Part shown: piece by piece, positions 51,568-62,736 of the stretch
Numbering within the stretch: position 1 is the first letter of the stretch
Layout: every line of letters begins with the position of its first letter
NCBI GenBank assembly: GCA_012184525.1
Contig: WOFQ01000024.1
Coordinates: 62,001-126,000, forward strand
Reading direction: 5' to 3'
Source: Xenoacremonium recifei
Lineage: Eukaryota; Ascomycota; Sordariomycetes; Hypocreales; Nectriaceae
Length of the DNA: 64,000 bases
Translations under genes and position numbers: made by a program
Notes under the pieces: generated by a model
What the model was told of the DNA's origin: nothing
The model's input: the letters and a program-made list of their open reading frames with translations, nothing else
Databases searched by the model: none

Positions 51568-54500
51568 GATGGCGGTGTTGCTGTGGTTGACGACCTGGGA
51601 ATTGGTGTTTTGGTGTTTTAGCGTCGATATAGGAGAAACGGTATTATTTAGGGAAATTGGATCGCCGGGACGATAGAATCAGGATTGGAATTGGGGAGAG
51701 GTGAGACAACCACGGCAGAGCGTGTTCCTCGTCGACGACGGCCGCGGATTGAGACTGAATCGAAGTGAAAGGGGAGCGGATCTGAGAGAACAGGTCAAGA
51801 CCACCAGAAAAAAAGCATCCCAGGTGAACGGACAGGGCCGGGATACAAGGCTTTAAGTAACAGCAGCAAACGTGGAATTGGGAACGGCACGGCACAAACC
51901 ACTTGGTGCTGTTTGGTGACCACCGGCACACCAGACCAGACCAGACTTGACCAGCTAAACCCAGCCAGTCCGGCCAGGCGCGTTGCAACCCTCCCACTCG
52001 CGCGAGCAACGTCGAAGAGGCTAGTCGAGTAACAGATCGCCGTGATCTCTCATTGCCCTTGTCCCTTTGGCAGATGCACTCGGGGATGGGCTGCCCAATG
52101 CGGCAACCTCCCGACCAGAAGTCAAAGGACTGCCCCCCCCCAGATTTGCCCCGCATGGAATTTGACAACGACCGTCGACGAGCCGTGATGGAGTCAAACA
52201 GACAAAAGGGCCCCTGGTCGTATCCACCGCCAAACCCCCCCGGTCTCTGGTCGGCGCCCCGGTCCTGGACCATGACCCTGGCTCTCATCCTTCCGTCGAG
52301 CAAATCTCTCCAATGCGAAGGGTTCCTCGGCAGCTTGTGACAGGACCACATGAAAAAAAGCTCGAGAAAGGGAACCACAATGGCCCCATCGCATCTTCAT
52401 TTCCCGCCGCGCCGATGTTGGACCACCCCCCCTCCCCCTGGGCCCTGGAAGGCTTGGAGCGTTGGGCCTCTTCCGTCTTGCGGGTTCACAGGGCCCTCTC
52501 AAAACCTCCGTGGCGCGGTGGCGAGCGGGAATAGGGCCGAGCAGGGCAACGTGCCCCGGGGAAGAGACTTTTCTGCTTCATTCTGCGTCTTGACTTTCTC
52601 TAGCAACAGCCCAGACTCAGAGCGGCGGGAGGTGTCAAGTGGACAGGAGTTGGTCTCGTTCGTGCAAGCCACTGCGCAACCCTAATTGAACAACGGCCAA
52701 CCGCATTCGAGCCAGCGTGTGCCGAGGGGGCGGACAGGCGTGGGCTGGTGGCTGATGGTTGGCTGGTTCAGCCGTCATGGGGTCGCGGGTTTTGGAGATG
52801 ATGGAGGGAGGCATGCGATCGGGCGGCCATTGGCTAGCGATCTGGGATTAGTGGCGTCGCTGCCCTTGCAACGGGACCAGGAGAGTGTTTGAGAGGCTGT
52901 CTGTCGATGCGCCACCCGCGATGCGCCACAGCGTGTTACATGGTGATGAGTGGATGGGAGATGTCGTTGCGATGATGAAGAGGGAGAGATGATGATTACG
53001 CAGAGCAAGAGGCTGAAAAAGACGGGATTGTGATTGTTCAATCTGTTGAGACAGGCAGGAAGGAGTGAGGTGACTGTTGCGCCTTCCCGCATCGTGGGCC
53101 TTCCCGTCTCCGTGAGGTACATTAGGTGGGCAAATTAATCCTCCTCAACTGCCGATTATCACTGGCCAATGGGCCTGGCATTGCGATGATAAGGGATTAT
53201 CCCGCGAGTATTCCTGCAGGTGCCTTGTCCCTGCACATTGATGACGGGATGCATGCACTGTACATACATACAGAATCTGCACATTTGCAGGCCGCCCATC
53301 CATGGACCGATCTGTTGTTGTGGTTGAAATTGGAGGTCCAGTCTCGGGCCTTATTCGCGACTATTTTTACCGGCATGTCACCGTCAGGGGCATTGACTTT
53401 CCTCATCAACACGGCGCAACGCCTGAATCTCTTTCAACCTCAGGGCTGAAAATACAAAAAAAGCCCACGGCATTGACATCCGAGTTTGAGGCCTCTCGTT
53501 GTTTTGAGTTGTGACGGCTCACTCGTCGTGCTCTCAGCAGGATGTGAAACCCGGCGATGGCGGTGGTGGACTGACTTCTCTTACACCCTGACACTCAGAC
53601 AAACCAAACCAAACACCAGCGAGACACTAAAAGCAGCAATGGCCGAACCCTCCCGCAGCTATTTTCAGGCAAGCCTCGCTTCGCCAATGACGACGGAGCT
53701 GAACATCATCACCATTCTTCGGCTCCCCAGATAGATCATCCAGCAGATGCGGGGGAACGCCCGCGCACATCCTCCCTCCTCCCTTCCAGCTGCTTTGCTT
53801 CCCCTCCCCCTCCTCCTCGGAGCTTGGCCGTTTGCCTCTCAGCAGGATTTCAAACATGTTCGTTGGAAGCCAAGTTTTGCCGCCATGGCCCTGTTCAGCT
53901 GCAGCTCCGAGACGCCCGCCCAATCCGGCTGAGCCGGTGCCCACCCGGTCTAGCAGCAATTCGGTAGAGCTCAGCGAAGGGCACACGACCTTGCGGTGAC
54001 GATCCCCTGCTGCATCCACTGTTGGCTGAGCTGGGCGTCATTACGTAGGAGCGAGCCGTCCAACGGGGAGGGGAGTGAAGGGTGTGTGGAGAGGCCGAGG
54101 AGGAGCGGGAGCAGATACGATCACGAGCCTTGCCTGGCGTTCACCACTATTACTTTTCCTGCCCTGGCACAGGATGGGACGGAAGAGACTAGTCGAGTTG
54201 TACAACGGATGAAGGGCGTTGATGGCGTCTGGTTGTGGTGGCGATGGTACGGTCTGGCACCGGGACCCTGAGCCTGGATTCCTGGGCAAAGGCATGCCAA
54301 GAGAAGGGTAACCATTGCGCGAGGTGGTCTGTTCAACGTAGACTGTCGAGCTGCCTCTTTGGAACAATATTGAATTCTCTGTTGGCTTCCTGGTATCCAT
54401 CCGCCATATCCAGCGGCTTGTGATACTGTACAGTACATCCAGGTCTACTCTACTCTCCTCGGCCAGCTTCCGTTCGTACAGCCTCCTCAAATCTATCTGA

Positions 54501-54680
54501 TCTGTCGTCTCATCTCGAATCCAGAACATCCTCAGCTCTACTTTACTTACATAGCCACCCCCGGGCTCTCCTCCCCCGTCCCCCGGATTCCACCGGCGCC
54601 GGAGCCGGCCCCGCCCCCTCCTGGGATCGTCGCCCGGATGCCGAGGCGCGTCGTCTCGATTTTCATATGATAACCTCCGC
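51568..54680. other. Intergenic spacer, ~3.1 kb
   Basis: Lies between the DUF3712 start and the flavocytochrome stop. Contains many short overlapping frames with no domain (largest 51644-52378 minus and 54041-54742 minus), a run of C near 52133-52142, and a GATGATGA-rich low-complexity stretch at 52940-53000. The first few hundred bases upstream of 51567 are probably the DUF3712 promoter. No gene supported. Confidence 0.5.
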
Positions 54681-56492
54681 TCACAGCTTGGATCTGGATC
54701 TTGACCACAGCCCGCCGTTGACCGCCATCCCCGGATCCCCATCGTAAATGTCTCTCTCCACTTGACGAGTGTTGATCTGCCGATAACGTCAGTTTCACGA
54801 GATTATTGTTCGCCCGCCAAGGTCTGGGGATTGGGGTTCTGGGGAAGTGGGAAGCCCTGCGAATCTGCCCCGAGGTTTACAAGATTCACAAGTGAGGGTT
54901 TTGCGGGGGATTCTGGAGATAGGGACTTACGTGTCTGGGCCCGAGCTCCGATACTTTCTCGACGCCGAGGAGACGCATACACGTTCCCGTCTCTGCTTCG
55001 AGGACTGTTGCGTTTTTGGCTCGTGTCAGCCCCTCTGATCCTGATAACGGCTGCTTTTGAGGGAATATCCGTCTACTTACTTTCAAGTGCTCGCTCAACT
55101 CCCGCCTGTCCGCCGGCGCCGAGGCCAAAGAGTGCGGCACGGCCAATGCCCACACCCTTTGCTCCTAGGCATAGTGCCTTCACGACGTCGGTGCCTCGCT
55201 TGATTCCTCCATCGACCCAGACTTCGATCTTGCTAAACACTTCAGGACAATACTTTCGAATCTCGAGCAGCGTGTGTACTGCTGGTGGCGCTGTGTCGGT
55301 CGCTCTTCCGCCATGATTCGACAGGATGATGGCTTTGACCTGCGGCGCATACTTGGCTGCCAAGAAGGCATCCTCGTGTGTCTGCAAGCCCTTGAGCACA
55401 ATGGGCAGATCTGTGTGTGCTGCCAACCACGGTAGCGTTACTTTCCACGTCAGATCACTGGCGGTGCCGAAGAAGAGCTGTTGACCAACACCGCCGCCAC
55501 CCGGCCTGCTCTCGCCGCTGGCGGGACTCCTCGTCTCGGAGGCGAAGTTTTGCTTCTCATCGAGTTCGCGCTTGCCGGGCACCGGGGCGTCAAGCGTTAG
55601 ACATATGAACTTGATGCGGTCGCTCATGGAGTTGATGCGCTTCAGCATGGCTTCGCTCTTGGCCCGCTGGTTCTGTACGTACAGCTGCCAGCCAAAGACC
55701 TGACCCGGCGCAGCGCCCTCGACGATCTGCTCGGGCGTCATGGACGCGTTGTTGGAGATGAGCTGCATGGCACCGAAGCGCGCGCAGGCCTTGGCGATTC
55801 CGTGTTCGCCGTCGGGGTGAGCGAGCCGGGCCATTGCGGCTGGCGAGACGTAGATAGGTAGGTTCACCTTGTGGCCAAGGAAAGACGTCGAGAGGTCGCA
55901 TTTCGTGCAATCAACGAAGACCCGTGGACGGAGCAGGATCTTCCTATAGACGTAGTTGTTGTAACTCTTGGACCAGAGATCGTCACTGGCTGAGAAGTAG
56001 TATGCCCATGCCTTCTTCGAGATTCGCTTTGTGGCCGCAGCCTCGATCTCATCAATGTTCAACAAGGATTCCAACGGAGGCGGCGCATTGTCATCGCCCT
56101 TCTTAGGCTCTTCCACCGTTGCTGCCGCCGTTATGGTATCTGGATCGACGCTGCCCAGCTTATCCTCGGGCTTGAGGTTCTCCTCGAGGAGCCCCGGAGG
56201 ATGAATCGGGTCATAGTCCTCTGTAGCGTCTTTGCCAGCCAGCTTCAGGATAATCTTCTCGCCGCCAGGATGCGAGGGGAGAAATTCGGTGACATCGTAG
56301 ACGTTTCCGTAGAGAATCACCCAGCAGCTGTCCTTGGTGTTGTGCTTTGCAACTAAAGGGAGAGGTCAGTGTTGGGGATGTCGGGAGGAAAGGTGGAGGT
56401 CAAGTTAAGCGGGAGAGAGAGAGAGCTCCAAACTGCAGCTTCCTGATAGACAGACGTCACTTACCCTCTGCAGCGTCAAAGACCTTGGCCAT
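54681..56492 (-). CDS. Flavocytochrome b2-like FMN-dependent alpha-hydroxyacid (L-lactate) dehydrogenase with C-terminal SKL
   Basis: Cytochrome b5 plus FMN enzyme of the L-lactate dehydrogenase/cytochrome b2 type. Four exons (56492-56465, 56352-55081, 55004-54931, 54776-54681) give 489 residues. The b5 domain has heme ligands His37 (LPSHPGGEK) and His60 (PIHPPG). The FMN domain has CDLSTSFLGHKVNLPIYVSPAAMARLAHPDGE, FGWQLYVQ, ITLDAPVPGKRE-like CLTLDAPVPGKRELD, the catalytic LSNHGGR and EVWVDGGIKRGTDVVKALCLGAKGVGIGRA. There is no mitochondrial presequence, and the last exon, conserved as NTRQVERDIYDG, ends SRSRSKL, a strong PTS1. I therefore infer peroxisomal rather than intermembrane-space location. 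Retaining the last intron (54930-54777) would replace this tail and lose SKL. Confidence 0.9.
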
Positions 56493-57480
56493 GACGACAA
56501 TTGATTAGGGAAGTCCCAACTGCTTTCCTTCCGAAAATCAAATGAAGCAAATCTATGAAAATGTTGGATAAGGAAGAAATCCAAAGCTCAGGTCGAAATC
56601 TATCCGTCTCTCGGGCAGAGATGCACCGTTGCAGGGAAGTGGAGGGTTGCCCTGGGGGTCAAGTTGGGGGCAGCGAATGATGGGGGCGAATTGACAACTA
56701 AGTTCAGCCCGATACGGCCAACGAGCGAACAGGGAATGCAGGGAAATACTCCGTAGCTCGCCTCTGGTTGTCGAAACTTGACAAGACTAGACCAGCACGG
56801 AGTATTGCAGGATGAATTGAGAGCTCTTTGCTATCTGCCCTCCCTCCGCAAGGGTCTCCGTAACGGCTTTTGCATGTCTCTCTATTGGCCACTCGGACTG
56901 TCCGCCGATGCACTACCGACCGCCGCCGAACCCCCAAAGGCAAAAACAGCTGCCGGATTTCGTCACTTGCGGCTTGCCTTCCGGTCTCAATCCCGGGTTC
57001 CCAAAATACTAATTCAGATTAGATAGACGGGCTCTCTCATGATACCTACCTTATTAGCTAGCATGCTCATGCGGGATCTCCTTCCGCATTTGTTCTGAAA
57101 GCGAAGTATACCATACCCTTCCGCATCGGCTCCAACAGCCTCTTACAACATCATGCTATTACTTCTAGAAGGACCACTCTGAATTGCTCGCTCTCAGGAT
57201 TGTCCGTCCTCTTCCCTCGCTGCACCAATTACTCCGCGCATTCTCCGTCGAATTGTCCGGCCGAGAAAACCGGGCCGCCGAATTTCGCGCTTTGCGCACG
57301 GCTGACAAAGCCTGCCGGCCTCGCCTTGTGTCGGCTTGCTCTTGACATCACGATGCAACCGTCACTCCTTCAGAGCCGCAGCCTTCTTCTGTGACTTGTG
57401 CCTTTACGCGGTGGTTGTTCTCTCTTTTCTCTGATTGTAGTATTTTTGTAATATTGCTGTTTCTTTCTCCTCACAACACC
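56493..57480. promoter_or_regulatory. Divergent region between the flavocytochrome and jac1 genes
   Basis: 988 bp between divergent starts. The ~90 bp before the jac1 ATG are T-rich (TTTCTTTCTCC-type). No element or additional gene recognised. Confidence 0.4.
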
Positions 57481-58269
57481 ATGCCGGTCTCCCGGGACCT
57501 TAATCGGCTTTGTCTCCGATGTCGCCTCCGAGCCCGCCGAGTATCGACACTCTCGCTGGCCGCGCATCGCAGCCTCCCGCAGCGCTCTGGAACGGCAGTC
57601 GGTGCTCCCCCACGGAGCCTCACGGTCGCGGGCGCCTATCCTGCCTTTGAGCAGCAGCGCGGCTTCTCCGCGTCCCGGCGCCGGCCCTCGCCCTCCTCCG
57701 CCGAGGCCGCCGTCGCTCCGTCGCCGTCGCCGCCGCAGACGCACTACGACCTCTTCCCCGAAACACTCCCTGCCGGTCCTCCGCCGGCCGGCCACTTCCC
57801 GATCGATGTGCGCGCCCTGCGCCGCGAGTTTCTGCGCCTGCAAGCACGCGCGCACCCGGATATGCATCCGCCCGAGCACAAGGCCCGCGCCGAGGCCACA
57901 TCGGCGCGCATAAACGAAGCCTTCAAGACATTGGCAAACCCGCTGTTGCGCGCGCAGTACCTGCTCTCGTTGCGCGGCGTCGACGTTGCAACTGACGAGA
58001 CGCTCAAGGTCGAGGAACCTGACCTGCTGATGATGGTCCTCGAGGCGCGCGAGGAGATCGAGGAAGCCGACGGCGAGCACGATCTCGATGTGCCAAGGAA
58101 GGACAATGATGCGCGCATTGCGGCGAGTGAGGAGGCGCTAGAGGAAGCGTTCAAGAACGATGATCTTGAGGCGGCGAAGCGTGAAGCGGTGCGATTGCGG
58201 TATTGGGTGAATATCAAAGAGAGTTTGGATAACTGGGAGCAGGGCAAACACCACGTGCTCGAGCATTGA
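57481..58269 (+). CDS. JAC1: Mitochondrial J-type co-chaperone Jac1 (HscB) for Fe-S cluster biogenesis
   Basis: Matrix co-chaperone that brings the Isu scaffold to the mitochondrial Hsp70 for Fe-S cluster transfer. Single exon, 262 residues. The N-terminal ~70 residues are Arg/Ser/Ala-rich and contain RGFSASRRR, typical of a presequence and cleavage region. The J domain follows (THYDLFPETLP, FPIDVRALRREFLRLQARA) with the catalytic HPD at 125-127. Next is SARINEAFKTLANPLLRAQYLLSLRGVD, a family signature. The C-terminal HscB helical domain has PDLLMMVLEAREEIEEA and AVRLRYWVNIKESLDNW. The upstream extension of the frame starts at a GTG, so the ATG at 57481 is used. Confidence 0.94.
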   Translation: MPVSRDLNRLCLRCRLRARRVSTLSLAAHRSLPQRSGTAVGAPPRSLTVAGAYPAFEQQRGFSASRRRPSPSSAEAAVAPSPSPPQTHYDLFPETLPAGPPPAGHFPIDVRALRREFLRLQARAHPDMHPPEHKARAEATSARINEAFKTLANPLLRAQYLLSLRGVDVATDETLKVEEPDLLMMVLEAREEIEEADGEHDLDVPRKDNDARIAASEEALEEAFKNDDLEAAKREAVRLRYWVNIKESLDNWEQGKHHVLEH

Positions 58270-58986
58270 GAGGACTGCATTCGAGCATCATGGAAAACGA
58301 TGGGGTTTACACCAAGTCTTGCGGTCCCAGCTCAGACAAGCCATTTTTATTGTTGAAACGTGGCAGTACTGAAATGTTCGAATGCCGGAGCTTTAGGACA
58401 TGGAGAGCGAGGACGACAGAAAGCCGGAGCTCAAGGTATTTGAAAGGTTGGGGTTGTCTTCTCCTATCGAGCCATGTTTCCATCATTCAAGATGGGGAAT
58501 GGGCTGATTTCTCCGGGAAGAGGCTTTCTCTCATCAGATGCGGAAAGAGAGAGTCATCTCCCGAAAAACTGTATTAGTTGTATAATACTCTGCATCAAAT
58601 AGAGAGACCATGTAAGATTTGGGCGAGATAGATAGAATCTACTGGAAGAGAGTTGAGGCGCCATCCTCTCTCAATTTTGAGACGTATCAAAGGACCAAAT
58701 GCTGATATAATGCCATACAACTCTGACATGCAATGTTCGATAGGATCGAATCTCTATATTAACGCCCGATTTGATACCGCACTGGGACATGGCCCGTGAT
58801 ATTCATCATCATGATTTCGCTACACAAACCCAAACGCCATTCTCTATATGCCCGTCAAAAAGTAGAGCCGCTTAATCATTCCTCACTATAATTGGAACAG
58901 TCCCTGTGGTATCCCAAAATGAGGCCTTAAACTCGCCAAAATTTTCTTCGTTCCCTCCTCTTCCAGTCGACTAAGGGACATGCTCA
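58270..58986. other. Intergenic between convergent jac1 and palF
   Basis: 717 bp of convergent 3' flanks, AT-rich in the second half. Nothing recognised. Confidence 0.5.
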
Positions 58987-61664
58987 TCACCGTTGATACG
59001 CCGGTAGCTGCTCTCCGTCGTCCTGGTGATTTGCGCTGCTTGACGACCCAGCCCCAGATCCGTAAGGTGCGAAATCCTCGACATCATCAAGCGTCGGTGC
59101 ACTCGGGACAAGATCTGGTGCTGAAGCTTGCGTTGATGGACCGCTATTTCTTTGGTCTTCGTCCTGAAGGAACTCGGGAGGCGCGCTGGCTTCGTTCATC
59201 AGCCGTCGTCTTTCGAGTTCTTGCTTGTCCTCCGAGGTCTCCGGGGAATTCGGCATCATGGCAGTCAGTTCTTCCTCTGTAGGGGCTGACGGACCCTCGC
59301 CCGCCTCCTCGCTAGGGAAATCTGCTGGAGCATACGGTGGTCGAGGCGTGTCTTCCGCATCATAGAGATTATCTTCGTCACCGTTAACGTCAGAGCTGGA
59401 CGGTCCGGCAGGAGGCTGGCTCGGCAGCAGTCTTGTCTCTGCCTGGCGCACTCGCTCTTTATCGGTAAGGCGAGTTTCATCTGGTATATCTGGTGGGGGA
59501 ACGTATTCGGGAGCCATTTCGGGGATGGAGCCGTTGATTTGAGAGTAGTCTGGACGTCCTGAGTGGGACAATTGTAAGGTTTGTAAAGGTGGTACGTAAG
59601 GGGGTTGTGAGGGCATTGATGTCTGCGAGTAAGTCTGCCCAGAATTGCCTGGAGGCGGGTTTTTGCTCCCGTTTGGTTGCGGAGGAAAGTAGCTGTGCGA
59701 AGAATACTGTCCGTTCGTCGATGGGTAGGCCTCGTAGGGGATTTCCTCCATATAACCCATGTCTGAACGGCTTGCATCTTCTTCGTCGCTGTCATTCATT
59801 CGATACCGCCGCGACGATGGTGATGCTCTCGACTTCTTGCGACTTCTCGACGAATCGACCGTCCCGACCATGGTCTCCATTGACACCGAAATGACACCCT
59901 TTTCTCGTCGAATCTGTGACGTGTCGGCCATGTTGGCTCCCCTTCGATAGCCGTATGTATTGCTGGTGGTCTCCCACGATCCGTTGCTGTAAGATCCGAC
60001 TCTCGATGTTGGAGTTCCTGAAAATTGGTTCGCTAGTCTCCCTCCCAGATCAACTATAACTTCGACGAGGTACTTGAAACTAATCATGTCGCCCGGAACG
60101 CCCTTGATGGTGGGGAATGAATCGTCGGGCATTCTGACTGAGACAGTCACCGAGGTCTGCATGGTCGCTGGATCGATGATGAGAGGGGCCATGTTCTGGT
60201 CAAGGTCCTTGCGAAATATGCTGGTAGAACCGGATGATGACAGCGAGAGCCCGCCCAGACCTGTCCGTGATCGTGGATAGACTTCATCCTTCTCGACATG
60301 CTTGGCACCCTCGTCTAGCATCTCATCCGTGAACTTGGATTCTGGCGGTGAGACATCCACCTTTCCTTGCCGGAACAGTGTCACAATGACGCCAGTCATA
60401 CTCTTGACGCGCTTGATGTGCTGAACCGTTACCCGTACCGACACCGTTTCTCCGGCCAAGCATCCCGACTTCAGCAGCTCAATCGTCGCCGTGATGGTTT
60501 TGTCGTCGACCGCTTGCTGTTTTGCAGATTGACTCAGAGTTCCAACTTGAGACAAGGAGAGCTCTGTTCTGCTGACACCTGTACTCGCGCTCATGCCGCT
60601 CTCTCCGCTGATCTCGCTTCGCATATCGCTTTGAACCGGACTCCGTTGGTCGTTGCCTTGGTCGCGATCCTCTGAACCGTTTCTTGCTTCCCCCGAATCC
60701 GCTTCGGCGCCAACGTCGTGAGTTTCCACAGCTGTAATTGAGGCCTTTTCCAAGCCCATCGACCGTTTCCTGCGGGTGCGTCTCGAAATTGGCTCAAGAA
60801 ATATCGTCCTTGGTCGGGTCGGAGGGAGCAGCCCAATATCGACGTTTTCTATCAGGGTCACCTTCCTGTCACAAGTCGCTGTCGGCGCAATGGCTGTGGG
60901 ACGGGTTAGAGTTGCCGAGATGGTGTATGAGATAGTCCCTCGCTCGAACTGCTCGCGCTGTCAGTACAACCGCCTCAAGGTATACGAACTCTGCGAGTGC
61001 TCACGTCGATGCTGCTAGGCAAACCCTTCTCCGGGAAGACCAAGTCAAACCCGAATTCATATTTGCCCGGTTCCAACCGCCCCTCGCCGCTCAACACCTG
61101 CTCGTCCTGGAAGAGACTGGCAAAGCCATTGCCGTGGTATTGTGGCCGCGATGAACCTCCGCCCGGCGGCAGCGTCGTCCCGTTCTGCGACTTGGTGTTT
61201 CCCGTCGGGTCCTTGCGCACACGCACGTAGCCGTGAAGGGAGACGACGAGGTGCGTGATGCGCACAGGTTTAACGACGACAACGACAACCGCGCCATAGA
61301 CGTGCTCCCCGGCGCAGTATTTCTTGTGCGGCTCATCCGGGCGGATGTGGAAATCGGCGACGTTGCGATTTCGGCGGCGCAAGGGGAGCGGGAGGCCGAG
61401 ACGCGACAGGAAGCTCGGGCGCGACGATGAGGCTGACGGTGAGGGCGAGGATGTTGGGACAGGCGCGTCCTCGGCGGCGATAGAGGATGAAGATGGTTCA
61501 GCTGCGAGCGCATCGGACGGAGAAGCTGCAGGCGAAGCGGAAGCGGGAGCGGGAGCTGCAGCGGTCGAAGTCGAGACCGAGGTCGAGTTGGCGTTAGTAT
61601 CGGCGGCGGTGGTCGGCGAGGACGAAGATTCACGGCCCATTCCTAGGTGCGGTACCGAAGGCAT
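58987..61664 (-). CDS. palF: Arrestin-like pH-signalling protein PalF/Rim8
   Basis: Alpha-arrestin that couples the plasma-membrane pH sensor PalH/Rim21 to ESCRT-dependent activation of PacC/Rim101. Two exons (61664-61005, 60948-58987) give 873 residues. A Ser/Ala/Pro-rich leader is followed by the arrestin N-domain (ADFHIRPDEPHKKYCAGEHV, KPVRITHLVVSLHGYVRV, ASLFQDEQVLSGEGRLEPG, FDLVFPEKGLPSSID). The intron joins directly to FERGTISYTISATLTRP. The arrestin C-domain has TIELLKSGCLAGETVSVRVTVQH, SMTGVIVTLFRQGK and FPTIKGVPGDMISFKYLVEV. The ~400-residue tail is Pro/Ser/Tyr-rich, with a PYVPP and several PPxY-like or SxP ESCRT/Rsp5-type short motifs, and ends EQLPAYQR. The start could instead be the ATG at 61640. 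Confidence 0.93.
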
Positions 61665-62736
61665 GGAGTGGTGAGGCTGCAGGGCCAAGGGCCAAGTCCC
61701 AGGGCCCAAGACTTAAGGCTGAGGCTGAAGCGATCGCACCGGGTCAGACAGGCGTGTTCGTGGGGGCAGCCAAAGGAGAGGAGGTAGAGGAGGAGGATGA
61801 TGAGGAGAAGACGGAGGAGCCAGCTCGGCGCATTAGGAAAGGGGGGGAGAGAGGAAGCCGGAGGGAGCTGACGTGTAGTGAGACCAAGCGAAGAGACGAT
61901 GATACAGAACCACGTCGGATAGCTGCTTCTGGAGGAATGGGCTGTGGAGGAGGACGGGAGGATTGGGATGGATCTTGAATGGAGGGGGTGGGATGGAAAG
62001 ACGGTCCTTGTCCCGAGTCAGCGGGCACTAGCAGCTGGGATGGAAGGAAGGACGCCTAGGCAAGAACTGCCCAGGGGGTTTATTAGCACGTTTAGCGCGT
62101 TTAGCACCTGCCCGCCATCTGCGACACCTCCAGCTCCAGCTGTCAAGATCGCTGTCGATGCGCTGTCAGTACCTAACCGATTTAGTAACACCGATGGGTG
62201 GGCTTTTTATAGATCAGAAGAGAGCTGCCAAGGGTGCAATATCATCTGCATGTGATCGGATATGATGTGAGCCATTGCGACTTTCCCTTGAACATGATAT
62301 CTACAGTGGCTGAACCATGACCTGACTCAGTTACCGCCAACAATCTATCTACCTCCCTACCTGGGCTTAGGTTCCTCACCTCTATCCTTCGGAGCATAAT
62401 AACCAGCAGCACGTTGCAATCGGAGCACGTTTTCAGTCTTTGAGTAATACGTAGTCATTACAATGCATTTGCCGCCTCAAGCGTCTATGCAAAGGCCTAT
62501 AAGCCAATTCTAGTTCCGGGTCTAGCGCCACACATTCAGAGGTATCATCCCTTTCCTTCTTTCCAGTCCAGATACAACAAGGTCTATGCCACCGCCGATG
62601 TCATGAAAATGCGACATGCGTTACCCAACTCCAATGCCATGATCCTTTCGTCCACGAAGAAGCCAGAAACGCCGTACAATGCAAAAAGTCATAAAAATTC
62701 CAAGTCGTGGCGGCCATCCATTAACCGCACTCTCGC
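61665..62736. promoter_or_regulatory. palF upstream region with PacC/Rim101-type sites; cdc6 3' flank
   Basis: 1.07 kb between palF and the cdc6 stop. GCCAAG, matching the PacC/Rim101 core GCCARG, occurs in tandem at 61684-61689 and 61691-61696, 20-32 bp before the palF ATG, and again at 62227-62232. The first 350 bp are purine-rich on the plus strand. No gene recognised. Confidence 0.4.

Noticed and set aside
51644..52378. 244-codon minus-strand frame upstream of the DUF3712 gene
   Set aside because: Unstructured translation with no recognisable motif; likely promoter sequence.
52940..53016. Three RTGATGA boxes and one CTGA, resembling C/D-box snoRNA parts
   Set aside because: The boxes sit in GATGA low-complexity sequence, no terminal stem forms, and there is no D' box in a sensible place.
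54041..54742. 233-codon minus-strand frame overlapping the last flavocytochrome exon
   Set aside because: It uses a different frame from the conserved last exon and shows no domain.
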